From the NCBI GenBank assembly GCA_003326195.1, contig LXQE01000156.1, positions 76,499 through 128,021 on the forward strand: a stretch of DNA of 51,523 bases. The letters run 5' to 3'. The translations under genes and the position numbers were made by a program. This document shows positions 8,137 through 16,113 of the stretch, one piece after another (positions within the stretch are counted from its first letter, which is position 1; every line of letters starts with the position of its first letter). This DNA is from Nostoc punctiforme NIES-2108 (lineage in GTDB: Bacteria > Cyanobacteriota > Cyanobacteriia > Cyanobacteriales > Nostocaceae). Under the pieces are notes generated by a model. That model did not search any database and was not told the origin of the DNA. It saw only the letters and a list, made by a program, of their open reading frames with translations.

Positions 8137-8634
8137 TCATGTTTTACTTGATTCTTCAGAACCATCTCGCACTTTCAGCAATTGCTCTTTTGCCATCCCT
8201 AATATACGTGAAAGGGGCGCTAATAAACTATCATCAAATGCTTCTCCAGCATAAATATTATTCAGTTCGGTAGGAGATAATTTAAAGGTGTCACAAAACT
8301 TAGCAAACTCCTGGTTACTCAAGTCAAGCTCTTTTTGCCTATCCTGAAGTAAAACTGCGATCGCTCTAGTTCCATGCTTCGGGCGTTCACTAGTTTTTAT
8401 ATATTTTTCCATTAAATAATTGACTTTTTTGGTATCGCCACCTATTTTTTTAATTAAATCAGTACAAGCCATTTTTAGCGCTTTCTTTAAAACTTCTTCT
8501 TCATTTAAAATTTTAATAATTTCATTGGCATATTCTGGTTTAAAAAATCCCACCAAATTCCCTTGATGATAAACTGGTATATAAGGATTATTTGTTTCAA
8601 GTTGCCAATCTAAAGGCTCATTGCGTAGCGACAT
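8137..8634 (-). CDS. Hypothetical protein with helical C-terminal (HTH-like) half
   Basis: A 165-residue product if started at ATG 8634 (MSLRNEPLDWQL); an in-frame Met at 8679 would add 15 poorly conserved-looking residues. The N-terminal part (PYIPVYHQGNLVGFFKPEYA) looks like a small beta fold; the C-terminal half is helical, with LSNQEFAKFCDTFKLSPTEL resembling a helix-turn-helix. I do not recognise the family. It lies 35 bp upstream of the Rpn nuclease gene on the same strand and may be cotranscribed with it. Confidence 0.55.
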   Translation of the reverse strand: MSLRNEPLDWQLETNNPYIPVYHQGNLVGFFKPEYANEIIKILNEEEVLKKALKMACTDLIKKIGGDTKKVNYLMEKYIKTSERPKHGTRAIAVLLQDRQKELDLSNQEFAKFCDTFKLSPTELNNIYAGEAFDDSLLAPLSRILGMAKEQLLKVRDGSEESSKT

Positions 8635-8989
8635 AGCTGCACCCCTAAATATTTTAAGATTGCACCATTTTAAAACCATTTATTCCTTAACTGCCAGTAA
8701 AATACCCTAGCACTGGCGATTAGAAATCGCAGCTATACAGACAAAACCCACCTCCGTGGGTTTCAACTTGCTGGAGTCCACGCAGACGGACTTAGTTTGT
8801 GTAGTCATTACCTATTTCTACCAGAACCTTTAACTCAGCGAAAATTAGCGATCGCCTTGTTCATCACCAAGTGGCTAAAGTCTTACTAGAGAAGGGGTTA
8901 GTAGTGTTATGAGGCTGTTGTTAGATATTTAACCATAATGGGCATACTGTAAATATCAAGTAAGTAAGCATCGAAACAGGGTAAACAGT
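8635..8989. other. Gene-free spacer with dispersed repeat
   Basis: No convincing gene is seen. It contains the repeat at 8714-8812 and a HIP1 octamer near 8849. A short open frame ending at 8911 (DRLVHHQVAKVLLEKGLVVL) has no start and could be the remnant of a lost gene. Confidence 0.5.
8714..8812. repeat. Dispersed cyanobacterial intergenic repeat
   Basis: The segment has two hairpin-like halves: GCGATTAGAAATCGC is a palindromic stem, and CCCACCTCCGTGGG a second one. It is followed by GTCCACGCAGACGGAC and then TAGTTTGTGTAG, which partly inverts the earlier CTATACAGACAAAA. This layout (gcgattagaaatcgc...acaaa...cccacc..gtggg) is a familiar repeated pattern in Nostoc-type genomes. There is no coding potential. 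Confidence 0.6.
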
Positions 8990-9698
8990 ATGTTGACGAT
9001 AACGTGGCAAGAAGAGATTGCATCTTTGAAACAAGATTTGAGTAAGGAAATAAATAAAATTTCAGGCCATTCGGAAATTAATATACATTCATAAGATAAA
9101 GGATTTACGCTATTTAAATAAAAGAGTACCTACTTTTGTTTATAAGGAATTCATTGACAAATATGTTGAATATTATCGTATCGTTTATCGAGCATGGAAT
9201 ACTAAACACGCTATCCATAGAAACTTCGGATACTATGAGCCAAGGAATATAGACATATATTACGATATGAGGGTTGTTGCCGAGGGAACAGATGAAGATG
9301 AAATGTTGAAAAAATTTACAAAACAAACAAAACATGAATTAGAAAATATTCTCACTGAGCTTACATCTGCAAATGAATCTTTAAAAACATTTATCCCTGA
9401 ATTAGTCATAAAATTTAACTCATTGTATGACGATTTTATCACTGAAGTAGGGGTACAAATCGAACACGAAGCTAGAAGAAAACTATCACCTCAAAGCACA
9501 GATTCTGAATTCTGGACGGCTCTAATTAATGAAAAGGGTAGGGAAAAGCGTAAAGGTGAAAAATATGGAGATAACGTATGTCAAACTTGGAAGCGCGAAT
9601 TAGAGACTGAGCCTAGCCTAAATACATTTTTAGAGATTAAAGCAGGACAGTATTGGGCAGAATTAGTGACTAAAATATTAAAGTTTTTCGGACAATAG
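8990..9698 (+). pseudogene. Frameshifted hypothetical gene (AT-rich)
   Basis: An ATG at 8990 opens a frame (MLTITWQEEIASLKQDLSKE) that stops at 9092-9094. A second frame, open from 9054 without a plausible early start codon, continues smoothly (FQAIRKLIYIHKIKDLRYLN, later YYRIVYRAWNTKHAIHRNFG) to the stop at 9698. Removing one base in AAAATTT (9056-9062) joins them into one protein of about 235 residues. The product is charged and mostly helical, with no recognised family. The downstream part alone has an ATG at 9267. Composition is much more AT-rich than the flanks. It is either a real mutation, a +1 shift or a sequencing indel. Confidence 0.6.
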
Positions 9699-9801
9699 TA
9701 GACATTTAGTAATTTTAAATTACATAGTAAATATAAAGGGGTGCAATTTTATTGTATCCCTAATATTCTTTATTCACTAAATAAATATTACGATATACGA
9801 T

Positions 9802-10539
9802 ATGACTAGCTTAAGTGAAGAAATATCTAAAAAACTAAATATATATAATAAAAATTATACAGAATATACAAAATGTTTAGTTAGAGACAAGGAAATTATT
9901 CTTGACGGAAAACCAGAAGAAAAGGTTAGACAATTCTTTATCTACTTTTTGATAAATCAAAGTGGTTTGTTCCCAAATGAAATTGATATTAAAGTTGAGT
10001 CTAATAATCATGATATAGAATTATATAAAACTGTCAAAAATAAAAATTTTAAACCATATTACTCTCCCCTGATGATTGTGGAAGTAAAGCGAGAAGAAGA
10101 AAACTTACATAATCACGAGAAGCAGCTAGAGAGATACTTAACAAATTCTTGTTCAGAAATTGGTATTTTATATAATTATCATCAAATAATTGCATATCTA
10201 AAAAAAGACGCAGTATTTACGAGTAGATATCTCAAGAGCCTTGGAGATATACCACCTTTAATATTGCAAATTTCTAATAGCACACAGAACGATTTACTGG
10301 ACTTTGAAAAAGCTGTAAATGGAAATTTTGATAGTTTTAATTACCTTGCTAAAAAGTATGGAAAATATGCTTTAAACACAATAACTTTTCGACTAAAAGG
10401 TGGGCAATTACCTATAGCAGGATGTTTCTTCAGATTTAAAGATAACAAGGTGTACTACGATATATATGGTAAATTTTGTAAAAAGCAACAAAGCTTTAAT
10501 TACCAAGATTTTGAAAAGCTAGTTTCTATTACTTATTGA
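9802..10539 (+). CDS. Stand-alone HSDR_N-like PD-(D/E)XK nuclease domain protein
   Basis: A 245-residue protein. Residues 39-131 match the layout of the type I restriction HsdR N-terminal (HSDR_N) domain: E40 in PEEKVRQFFIYFLI, D71 in NNHDIELYK, E94-V-K96 in LMIVEVKRE, then Q108 in EKQLERYL and a strand pair ending YHQIIAYL. These are the catalytic positions of PD-(D/E)XK nucleases. No helicase or methylase partner is present nearby. The remaining 110 residues are unassigned. The gene is very AT-rich and lacks HIP1 sites, suggesting horizontal origin; a defence role is inferred only. Confidence 0.7.
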   Translation: MTSLSEEISKKLNIYNKNYTEYTKCLVRDKEIILDGKPEEKVRQFFIYFLINQSGLFPNEIDIKVESNNHDIELYKTVKNKNFKPYYSPLMIVEVKREEENLHNHEKQLERYLTNSCSEIGILYNYHQIIAYLKKDAVFTSRYLKSLGDIPPLILQISNSTQNDLLDFEKAVNGNFDSFNYLAKKYGKYALNTITFRLKGGQLPIAGCFFRFKDNKVYYDIYGKFCKKQQSFNYQDFEKLVSITY

Positions 10540-10591
10540 CAAATATAACGTGTCTCCAAGTAACAAATGAGCGTAAGAAAAATGGCAGGAA

Positions 10592-11050
10592 TTATCCTTC
10601 CCAGTCTTGACGAGTATCGCACAGAAAATTGTCTGCGATCGCATCATCAAATAAATAGGGGCAACGCTCTGGAAAAGTTCGTAATGGTAAGTTAGTTTCT
10701 CGTAGCGCCAAATCGACTCCCGCTTCAAAGCCATCTAACAAAGCTTCTTCGATTCGAGACTTTAAGCTGGGGTTCTGTCGCAAATGTCTGTGGATGGCGC
10801 GACGCTGTTCTCGAATTGTTAAAAACCAACTGCGAGAGCGTTGTTCGGGTTGATACTCCCACTTCAAGAGATGACCAAGTAATACACTCAGACGACTCAC
10901 GAGTTCCCGATATTCCTGTCTCCCCAAAGCTTGAATTTCCTCTTGCAGGTGCTGCCAGTCTAGTTCCATAACTAGCCTCTGCTCTAATGCCTTAGCCTGC
11001 TGCTGTGTCCAGCCATAGAAGTCTTGGTCATACAAAAAAGGTTTATCCAT
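10592..11050 (-). CDS. DUF29 family protein
   Basis: A 152-residue protein starting MDKPFLYDQDFYGWTQQQA; an in-frame Met seven codons upstream is less likely. It shows the DUF29 order: YDQDFYGWTxxQAxxL, then DWQHLQEEIQALGRQEYREL, LLGHLLKWEYQPEQRSRSW, and the C-terminal FPERCPYLFDDAI. It is the same family as the 860-1303 gene but more distant and less AT-rich, and includes a HIP1 site near its 3' end. Function unknown. Confidence 0.85.
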   Translation of the reverse strand: MDKPFLYDQDFYGWTQQQAKALEQRLVMELDWQHLQEEIQALGRQEYRELVSRLSVLLGHLLKWEYQPEQRSRSWFLTIREQRRAIHRHLRQNPSLKSRIEEALLDGFEAGVDLALRETNLPLRTFPERCPYLFDDAIADNFLCDTRQDWEG

Positions 11051-11106
11051 AGAGTTGAATCTTGACAGCAAGAAACCACGAGCTAGTTTGAGCCAATTTT
11101 ATGCTA

Positions 11107-11219
11107 GGGACTTCCAAGAAATAAATTATCCAAATAAACGAACCACAGAGACACAGAGGGAGAAGAGATAAAGAGAATTTTTGCGTTAGTTTTGGGATAT
11201 TGTTTTATTTGGAAGTCCC
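11107..11219. mobile_element. MITE-like element, 113 bp
   Basis: GGGACTTCCAA at 11107-11117 and its exact inverse TTGGAAGTCCC at 11209-11219 bound the element. The inverted similarity continues imperfectly for about 30 bp inward, and the trinucleotide CTA flanks both ends as a possible target duplication. The interior (accacagagacacagaggg) is non-coding. It is a typical non-autonomous miniature element; no transposase is encoded in the window. Confidence 0.7.
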
Positions 11220-11276
11220 CTAAATTGCCCTTAAAAAACTTAATTACGAGTTACGAATTACGAATTATTTTAATAT

Positions 11277-11639
11277 TCAACTAGCCTTCGCCTCATCCCC
11301 GGATGCTTCAGCTACAGCCGCCAATCTATCTGCCGCAGCTTGAACGATTTGAGCCACTTGGGCCAAAGGCATGTGCTGGATTTGTCTCAGAATCAGGCTC
11401 AAATCTGAGGTTTCTGGAATTGGCTTGCCATCTATGCAGCTGATTAACTCTTCCATTGTGTAGCCTGCTTTCAATGCGATTCGAGCCAAATTTTCCGTAT
11501 CTGGCACCTTCACACCTTTTTCCCACATCTGAACGGCAGTAGCAGATACTCCCAAAAGCTTACCAAACGCTCGCTGACTCATTGAACCGCGAGCTAGTTT
11601 AATGATTTCAATCAGTTTTTGTTTGCTTTCGATCTTCAC
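11277..11639 (-). CDS. XRE-family helix-turn-helix regulator
   Basis: A 120-residue protein with a GTG start at 11639. Residues 19-60 form a classic XRE/Cro HTH: MSQRAFGKLLGVSATAVQMWEKG, then VPDTENLARIALKAGYTMEEL. The C-terminal half is an Ala/Gln-rich helix (LAQVAQIVQAAADRLAAVAE), perhaps for dimerisation. It is monocistronic, with a gene-free upstream region that may contain its own operator. No antitoxin partner gene is adjacent, so it is probably a stand-alone regulator. Confidence 0.85.
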   Translation of the reverse strand: MKIESKQKLIEIIKLARGSMSQRAFGKLLGVSATAVQMWEKGVKVPDTENLARIALKAGYTMEELISCIDGKPIPETSDLSLILRQIQHMPLAQVAQIVQAAADRLAAVAEASGDEAKAS

Positions 11640-11880
11640 TGCTTATATAGCTAGCCAACTTTATTTACAAGTCTACTTTCAATATTACAAGTTTACTTTT
11701 ATATTGACAGCCTTGTGTTTTAGTACTAAGCTATATCTTTGGTTGTAAATCGGCAACTACAGGCATCAAGCTAGTAGACGAACCCATCTATACTTTAACC
11801 AACCCAAAAAACTTAGTTTGCTACAGCAGTTGTGCTAGTAGCTAGACTTTGCTGCGAAGAAATAATATCGAAGGTGCATC

Positions 11881-11964
11881 ATGTTTCGCAAGCCACGCAA
11901 AATTAATCAATATCGCCGCAAAGGTAAAAACTTTATAGCCACTAATAAAATTAAACCAGAATGA
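11881..11964 (+). CDS. Possible small basic peptide, 27 aa
   Basis: An ATG at 11881 opens a 27-residue frame rich in Lys and Arg (MFRKPRKINQYRRKGKNF). Its TGA stop overlaps the ATG of the next small frame by 4 bases (ATGA). A weak GAAGG lies 8 bases upstream. Too short to assign; real expression is uncertain. Confidence 0.3.
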   Translation: MFRKPRKINQYRRKGKNFIATNKIKPE

Positions 11965-12083
11965 AGTACGAATTTGCTTATTACCATTATCCCAGTGAAA
12001 TAGAAGATATACTCCACGCAATATTAGAAAACCACCTGTCTGTGTTAAAAGGAACAGTACAACAAGTGGTTTTACAAGTTTAG
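11961..12083 (+). CDS. Possible small protein, 40 aa
   Basis: A 40-residue frame (starting MKYEFAYYHYPSEIEDILHA) overlapping the preceding 27-residue frame by 4 bases. It is acidic and aromatic-rich at the start and ends GTVQQVVLQV. The coupling suggests a two-gene micro-operon, but it may equally be remnant sequence. No family is recognised. The remainder of 11640-12179 shows no gene. Confidence 0.3.
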   Translation: MKYEFAYYHYPSEIEDILHAILENHLSVLKGTVQQVVLQV

Positions 12084-12108
12084 AATGAGCAACAAAACCC
12101 TCATGTAG

Positions 12109-12128
12109 AGACGCGATTTATCGCGTCT
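12109..12128 (-). terminator. Palindromic repeat downstream of prfA
   Basis: AGACGCGA (12109-12116) and TCGCGTCT (12121-12128) form an 8-bp stem with loop TTTA. It lies about 50 bases past the prfA stop codon and belongs to the same dispersed family as 14757-14784 and 46346-46410. It could terminate the ribosomal operon, but no T run is present. Confidence 0.4.
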
Positions 12129-12179
12129 TCAAATACCAATAACCTTAACCCAAGCGTATTGGGATATTTAACAAAAAAA

Positions 12180-13277
12180 TTAGTTAGCGGCAGAAGTCGC
12201 TAACTCAGCGAGACGTTCCTGTTGGTCTAGAGATATACAAGATTGGATAAGTGTCTCTAAATCACCATCCAAAACAGGGGTAAGGGAATAATTCTGACCT
12301 AACCGATGATCGGTAGCGCGATTATCTTTATAATTATAGGTGCGAATTTTTTCCGATCGCGATCCAGTACCAACTTGCGATCGCCGCATGGAAGTAACAG
12401 CTGCTTGTTGTTCGCCTAACTTGATGTCATACAACTTCGCCCGCAGAATTTGCATTGCCCGTTCTTTGTTTTGCAACTGGCTGCGTTCTTCTGTACAGAA
12501 AATGCGTATTCCCGTTGGTTTGTGCATTAAGTCAACGGCTGTTTCCACCTTGTTGACGTTTTGTCCACCAGCACCACCAGAACGGGCTGTAGTCATTTCA
12601 ATATCTTTCGGATCAATGTGAATTTCCACATCATCCACCTCTGGCATAATCGCCACGGTAGCTGTGGAAGTATGAACCCGTCCCCCGGATTCAGTTGCCG
12701 GCACGCGCTGCACACGGTGCACTCCAGCTTCAAACTTGAGCTGGCTGTAAACGTCATTACCTTTAATTTCGAGAATGACCTCTTTCCAGCCACCCATTTC
12801 TCCGCGAGATTCGCTCACTAGAGAAACTTTCCAACCTTGAGTTTGGGCATAGCGGGTGTACATCTGCATCAAATCGCCAGCCCAAATACTTGCTTCATCG
12901 CCACCAGTACCAGCGCGAATTTCCAACATGATATTCTTTTCATCATTGGGGTCGCGTGGTAGCAGCAAGACTTTCAAGCGAGACTCTAAATGTTCTATTT
13001 TTTCTTCAAGTTCTTTTACTTCCAGTGATGCCATTTCTTGCAACTCTGGGTCACTGGCAGATTCTTTGTAAACCTGACGCGCTCCGATTAAGTCTTCTTG
13101 GGCTGTTTTCCAAATTTCATAAGTATCAACAACCTCTTCCAAAGAAGAACGAGACTTAGCAATTTCTTGATACTCATCAGGATTGCTAGCGGTATCGGGG
13201 TCGCCAAGACGACGGGTTAATTCATTAAAAGTTTGTTCAACGGATTTTAGTTTGTCTAGTAAGTATGATTCAGCCAT
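12180..13277 (-). CDS. prfA: Peptide chain release factor 1 (RF-1)
   Basis: A 365-residue class I release factor that reads UAA and UAG and triggers peptidyl-tRNA hydrolysis. The codon-recognition tripeptide is PAT (193-195), the RF-1 type rather than the SPF of RF-2. The catalytic GGQ is at 237-239 within SGGAGGQNVNKVETAV. Length and order match the family. It is the last gene of the long minus-strand ribosomal cluster, about 100 bp after rpmE. Confidence 0.97.
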   Translation of the reverse strand: MAESYLLDKLKSVEQTFNELTRRLGDPDTASNPDEYQEIAKSRSSLEEVVDTYEIWKTAQEDLIGARQVYKESASDPELQEMASLEVKELEEKIEHLESRLKVLLLPRDPNDEKNIMLEIRAGTGGDEASIWAGDLMQMYTRYAQTQGWKVSLVSESRGEMGGWKEVILEIKGNDVYSQLKFEAGVHRVQRVPATESGGRVHTSTATVAIMPEVDDVEIHIDPKDIEMTTARSGGAGGQNVNKVETAVDLMHKPTGIRIFCTEERSQLQNKERAMQILRAKLYDIKLGEQQAAVTSMRRSQVGTGSRSEKIRTYNYKDNRATDHRLGQNYSLTPVLDGDLETLIQSCISLDQQERLAELATSAAN

Positions 13278-13381
13278 GACGAGTGCGATCGCTCCTTAAA
13301 AAAATAACAAATTGGCTCGAGCATATAAATGAAAATCGACCCAGCTGATGCAGGGCCGTCGTTAACAGCAGAGCCAACTCG

Positions 13382-13624
13382 CTACTTTTTGTCTTGTTCG
13401 TCGCCAGATGTTTGAGTGCTGCTCATGCCGTACTTGCGGAGGAAGCGCTCTACTCGACCCTCAGTATCAATAATCTTCTGAGTGCCGGTGTAAAAAGGGT
13501 GATTTCCAGACCAAACATCTACATGCAATTCTGGCTTGGTAGAGCCAATGGTCATAACAACTTGACCGTTGCAGTAAACTTTAGCATCTGGATACCACTT
13601 GGGGTGAATATCAGCTTTAGCCAT
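13382..13624 (-). CDS. rpmE: 50S ribosomal protein L31
   Basis: An 80-residue protein starting MAKADIHPKWYPDAKVYCNG; an upstream in-frame Met (13672) would give a non-homologous extension. The segment TGTQKIIDTEGRVERFLRKYG is the conserved L31 C-terminal motif. Only one Cys remains of the zinc-ribbon CxxC pairs, so this is the zinc-free type usual in cyanobacteria. It ends with a short polar tail. It lies between rpsI and prfA. Confidence 0.95.
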   Translation of the reverse strand: MAKADIHPKWYPDAKVYCNGQVVMTIGSTKPELHVDVWSGNHPFYTGTQKIIDTEGRVERFLRKYGMSSTQTSGDEQDKK

Positions 13625-13772
13625 TGTTCTTTTTGTGATGAATCTATATAAATTATAACTTTCAGCGTTCAATTGCAGCTAGGAGAAGGAAGAAGGGAAC
13701 AGGTTAGAGGTAACAGAATAACTATCACCTGTCCCCTGTAACCTATCACCTTCTTCATCAATGCCCAATTCC

Positions 13773-14189
13773 CTAACGCTTAGAGTACTGAGGTGCTTTC
13801 CGAGCTTTATGTAAACCATATTTCTTCCGCTCTTTTGCTCTCGGATCACGAGTCAAATAACCTTCGGTTTTCAAAGGTGGGCGGTTGTCTGGGTCGAGTT
13901 GGCACAAAGCACGAGCAACTCCCAAACGAACAGAATCAGCCTGTCCGGTCAAGCCGCCGCCTTCTGCTTTCACCAAAATGTCATATTCGTTTTCTAGTCC
14001 CAGAGTTTCCAGGGGTGCTTTGATCACTCCCAGGTAGTTGGGGTTAAATTGGAAATACAAATTTCCATCTTTACCGTTCACAGTCAGTTGACCGGTACCT
14101 GGAACCAAGCGCACCCGTGCTACTGCGTTCTTACGACGGCCAGTACCCCAGTATACGGCGCGACCGCTATTAGCATCTGCTACTACCAT
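13773..14189 (-). CDS. rpsI: 30S ribosomal protein S9
   Basis: A 138-residue protein. YWGTGRRKNAVARVRLVPGTG is close to the standard S9 opening and the C-terminus KYGLHKARKAPQYSKR is the conserved basic tail that reaches the P-site tRNA. Its ATG overlaps the rplM stop codon by one base (TAATG), so it is translationally coupled to L13, the usual rplM-rpsI pair. Confidence 0.97.
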   Translation of the reverse strand: MVVADANSGRAVYWGTGRRKNAVARVRLVPGTGQLTVNGKDGNLYFQFNPNYLGVIKAPLETLGLENEYDILVKAEGGGLTGQADSVRLGVARALCQLDPDNRPPLKTEGYLTRDPRAKERKKYGLHKARKAPQYSKR

Positions 14190-14650
14190 TAATTTTCTTC
14201 TCCAGGAATTGTACTAACTTTTAGTTCTTTGGGTTTTTGAGCATCATGGGGATGCGTAGGCCCAGCGTAAACCTTCAGCTTGGTGAACAACTGCTTACCC
14301 AGGCTATTTTTAGGTAGCATACCTTTAACAGCTTGTTCTAAAATCCGCTCTGGTATGCGGTCTTGCAGTTTAGCGAAAGTTTCCGTTTTCATCCCACCGG
14401 GACGACCAGAATGGCGGCGGTAAAGCTTTTGAGTACGCTTTTTGCCTGTGACTGCTACTTTCTCGACATTGATGACGATTACAAAGTCACCTGTATCTAG
14501 ATGGGGTGTATATTCGGGTTTCTTTTTGCCTCTCAATACCTGAGCGATTTCGCTGGCGAGGCGACCGAGACGTTTATCGGTGGCATCTACTATGTACCAC
14601 TCACGCTCAAGGGTTGCTTGAGAAGGAAGGTATGTTTTAACTGTTGTCAT
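14189..14650 (-). CDS. rplM: 50S ribosomal protein L13
   Basis: A 153-residue protein; WYIVDATDKRLGRLASEIA and the GMLPKNSLGKQLFTKLKVY segment are L13 signatures. The ATG lies inside the STRR array: the repeat supplies AAAGGA ten bases before ATGACAACAG. It heads the rplM-rpsI pair and follows truA in the same direction. Confidence 0.97.
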   Translation of the reverse strand: MTTVKTYLPSQATLEREWYIVDATDKRLGRLASEIAQVLRGKKKPEYTPHLDTGDFVIVINVEKVAVTGKKRTQKLYRRHSGRPGGMKTETFAKLQDRIPERILEQAVKGMLPKNSLGKQLFTKLKVYAGPTHPHDAQKPKELKVSTIPGEEN

Positions 14651-14756
14651 TTGTCATTTGTCCTTTGTCATTTTTAATTTGTCATTAGTCATTTGTCTTT
14701 TGTCATTTGTCTTTTGTCATTTGTCAGTTGTCCTTTGTTATTCACTAATGACCTTT
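14648..14756. repeat. STRR heptamer array (truA-rplM spacer)
   Basis: Tandem 7-bp units gtcattt / gtccttt / gtctttt, followed by the inverse type (cactaatgac). On the transcribed strand the array carries the AAAGGA used in front of rplM. The two unit types are mutually complementary, so the RNA can form long imperfect hairpins. Confidence 0.85.
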
Positions 14757-14784
14757 GTAGAGACGCGATTAATCGCGTCTCTAC
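14757..14784. repeat. Perfect 28-bp palindrome overlapping the truA stop codon
   Basis: GTAGAGACGCGATT at 14757-14770 is followed directly by its exact inverse at 14771-14784. The truA TAG stop (14781-14783 on the plus strand) lies in its right arm. It is the same family as 12109-12128 and the arms at 46346-46410. Confidence 0.85.
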
Positions 14785-15629
14785 TGACCAATGACTAATG
14801 ACTCTTGACTAGTGACGAACTTTGGCAAGGTGTCGTACCAAATCTCTTTCGGAAAGGGAAAATCGGGATAGCCGACTCGCAACAAGCACAAGCCTTGAGG
14901 CGGTGCGGCATATTTCACTTCTTCCCGGCGTTCTTCTTTCCAGAGTTCGGTGAAGCTAGAAAGTGTTCGTTGTCCAGAACCTACTTCTACCAGCATCCCT
15001 ACCAACAGCCGTACCATGCCATACAAAAATCCATCTGCCTGTATTTCAATATGGATAAATGGCCCACTGCGACGACACTCTGCTGCTTGCACCTCTACCC
15101 AGGAATGCGATCGCTTTGAGCCTGCACGGTGAAAAGCAGCTAAGTGATGCTTTCCCAAGAGAGGTTTCAAGGCAGCTTGGATTAAAGATTCATCCAGGGG
15201 TGCATAATAATAATGCCAACTGAAGGGTCTTACAAACAAGTTAAGCCGATCTTCAGTATATATTGTGTAGCGATACCGTCGATAGGCTGCACTAAAGCGA
15301 GCATGCCAACGGTTATCGACACTAGCTGAAGCCCTGATTAATATATCTGGCGGCAGGTAGCTGTTGAGGATTGTTGCCCACTTGTGAGGTGGAATGAAAC
15401 CTGTAGCTTCAAAATGGGCTACTTGAGCAGCAGCGTGAACTCCAGAATCGGTTCGCCCAGCACCGTGTAATGTTACATGATGCCCAAGAATAGTAGCGAT
15501 CGCAATTTCGATCTCTTCTTGAACTGTCCGGTGTTGTTTTTGCCTTTGCCAGCCATGAAAATGAGTGCCCAGGTATTGGATTACCAAGGCTACTCGATGA
15601 GTTTGTGTAGGCTGGTGGCTTTCTAACAT
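14781..15629 (-). CDS. truA: tRNA pseudouridine(38-40) synthase TruA
   Basis: A 282-residue protein that converts U38-U40 of tRNA anticodon stems to pseudouridine. The catalytic Asp is in AGRTDSGVHAAAQVAHF; further family segments are LVIQYLGTHFHGWQRQ, ARFSAAYRRYRYTIY and FLYGMVRLLVGMLVEVGSG. The final residues (TSQESLVIGQ) are encoded by the STRR and palindromic repeats, so the native C-terminus has been replaced or extended by repeat DNA. The ATG is preceded by AAAGGA ten bases upstream, also repeat-derived. Confidence 0.95.
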   Translation of the reverse strand: MLESHQPTQTHRVALVIQYLGTHFHGWQRQKQHRTVQEEIEIAIATILGHHVTLHGAGRTDSGVHAAAQVAHFEATGFIPPHKWATILNSYLPPDILIRASASVDNRWHARFSAAYRRYRYTIYTEDRLNLFVRPFSWHYYYAPLDESLIQAALKPLLGKHHLAAFHRAGSKRSHSWVEVQAAECRRSGPFIHIEIQADGFLYGMVRLLVGMLVEVGSGQRTLSSFTELWKEERREEVKYAAPPQGLCLLRVGYPDFPFPKEIWYDTLPKFVTSQESLVIGQ

Positions 15630-15641
15630 ACAGATTTTGTC

Positions 15642-15731
15642 CTTTGTCTTTTATCATTTGTCCTTTGTCACTTGTCCTCTGTTATTCACTAATGACCAAT
15701 GACTAATGACCAATGACGAATGACTAATGAC
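15642..15731. repeat. STRR heptamer array (rplQ-truA spacer)
   Basis: gtccttt / gtctttt / gtcattt units followed by actaatgac / caatgac units. The two halves are complementary and the array fills nearly the whole spacer. It supplies the AAAGGA upstream of truA. Confidence 0.85.
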
Positions 15732-16082
15732 TTAAACCAATTCAATTATTGCCATTTTTGCATTATCACCCCGACGCGGTACGGTACGCAGGATGCGGGT
15801 ATAACCGCCCTGGCGATCGCCATATCGAGTTGGAGCTTGCTCAAATAGAGCGTGAACCAGTTGTTTGTCGAAGATATAGCCAAGAGCTTCCCGACGTGCT
15901 GACAAGGAGCCATTTTTGGCTAGGGTAATCATTTTTTCCACTTCACTTCTTAGAACTTTCGCTCTAATTAAGGTGGTGGTGATCTTACCATGACGGATCA
16001 ACTCGGTGGCGAGCGATCGCAGTAAAGCACGGCGTTGATCGGCTGGTTTACTGAGTTTTTTGACGCGACAACGGTGACGCAT
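15732..16082 (-). CDS. rplQ: 50S ribosomal protein L17
   Basis: A 116-residue protein: MRHRCRVKKLSKPADQRRAL and the central TTLIRAKVLRSEVEKMITLAKNG match L17, ending in the GGYTRILRTVPRRGDNAKMAIIELV segment conserved in bacteria. It follows rpoA by 31 bp, the universal bacterial rpoA-rplQ order. Confidence 0.97.
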   Translation of the reverse strand: MRHRCRVKKLSKPADQRRALLRSLATELIRHGKITTTLIRAKVLRSEVEKMITLAKNGSLSARREALGYIFDKQLVHALFEQAPTRYGDRQGGYTRILRTVPRRGDNAKMAIIELV

Positions 16083-16113
16083 AATTATGCACTATGAATT
16101 ATGAAGGTTTTTC

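Noticed and set aside
8850..8911. Short open stretch ending LLEKGLVVL
   Set aside because: No start codon and too short to call; at most a gene remnant.
9114..9442. Minus-strand frames opposite the frameshifted gene
   Set aside because: Cys/Phe/Ile-rich antisense text typical of shadows in AT-rich DNA.
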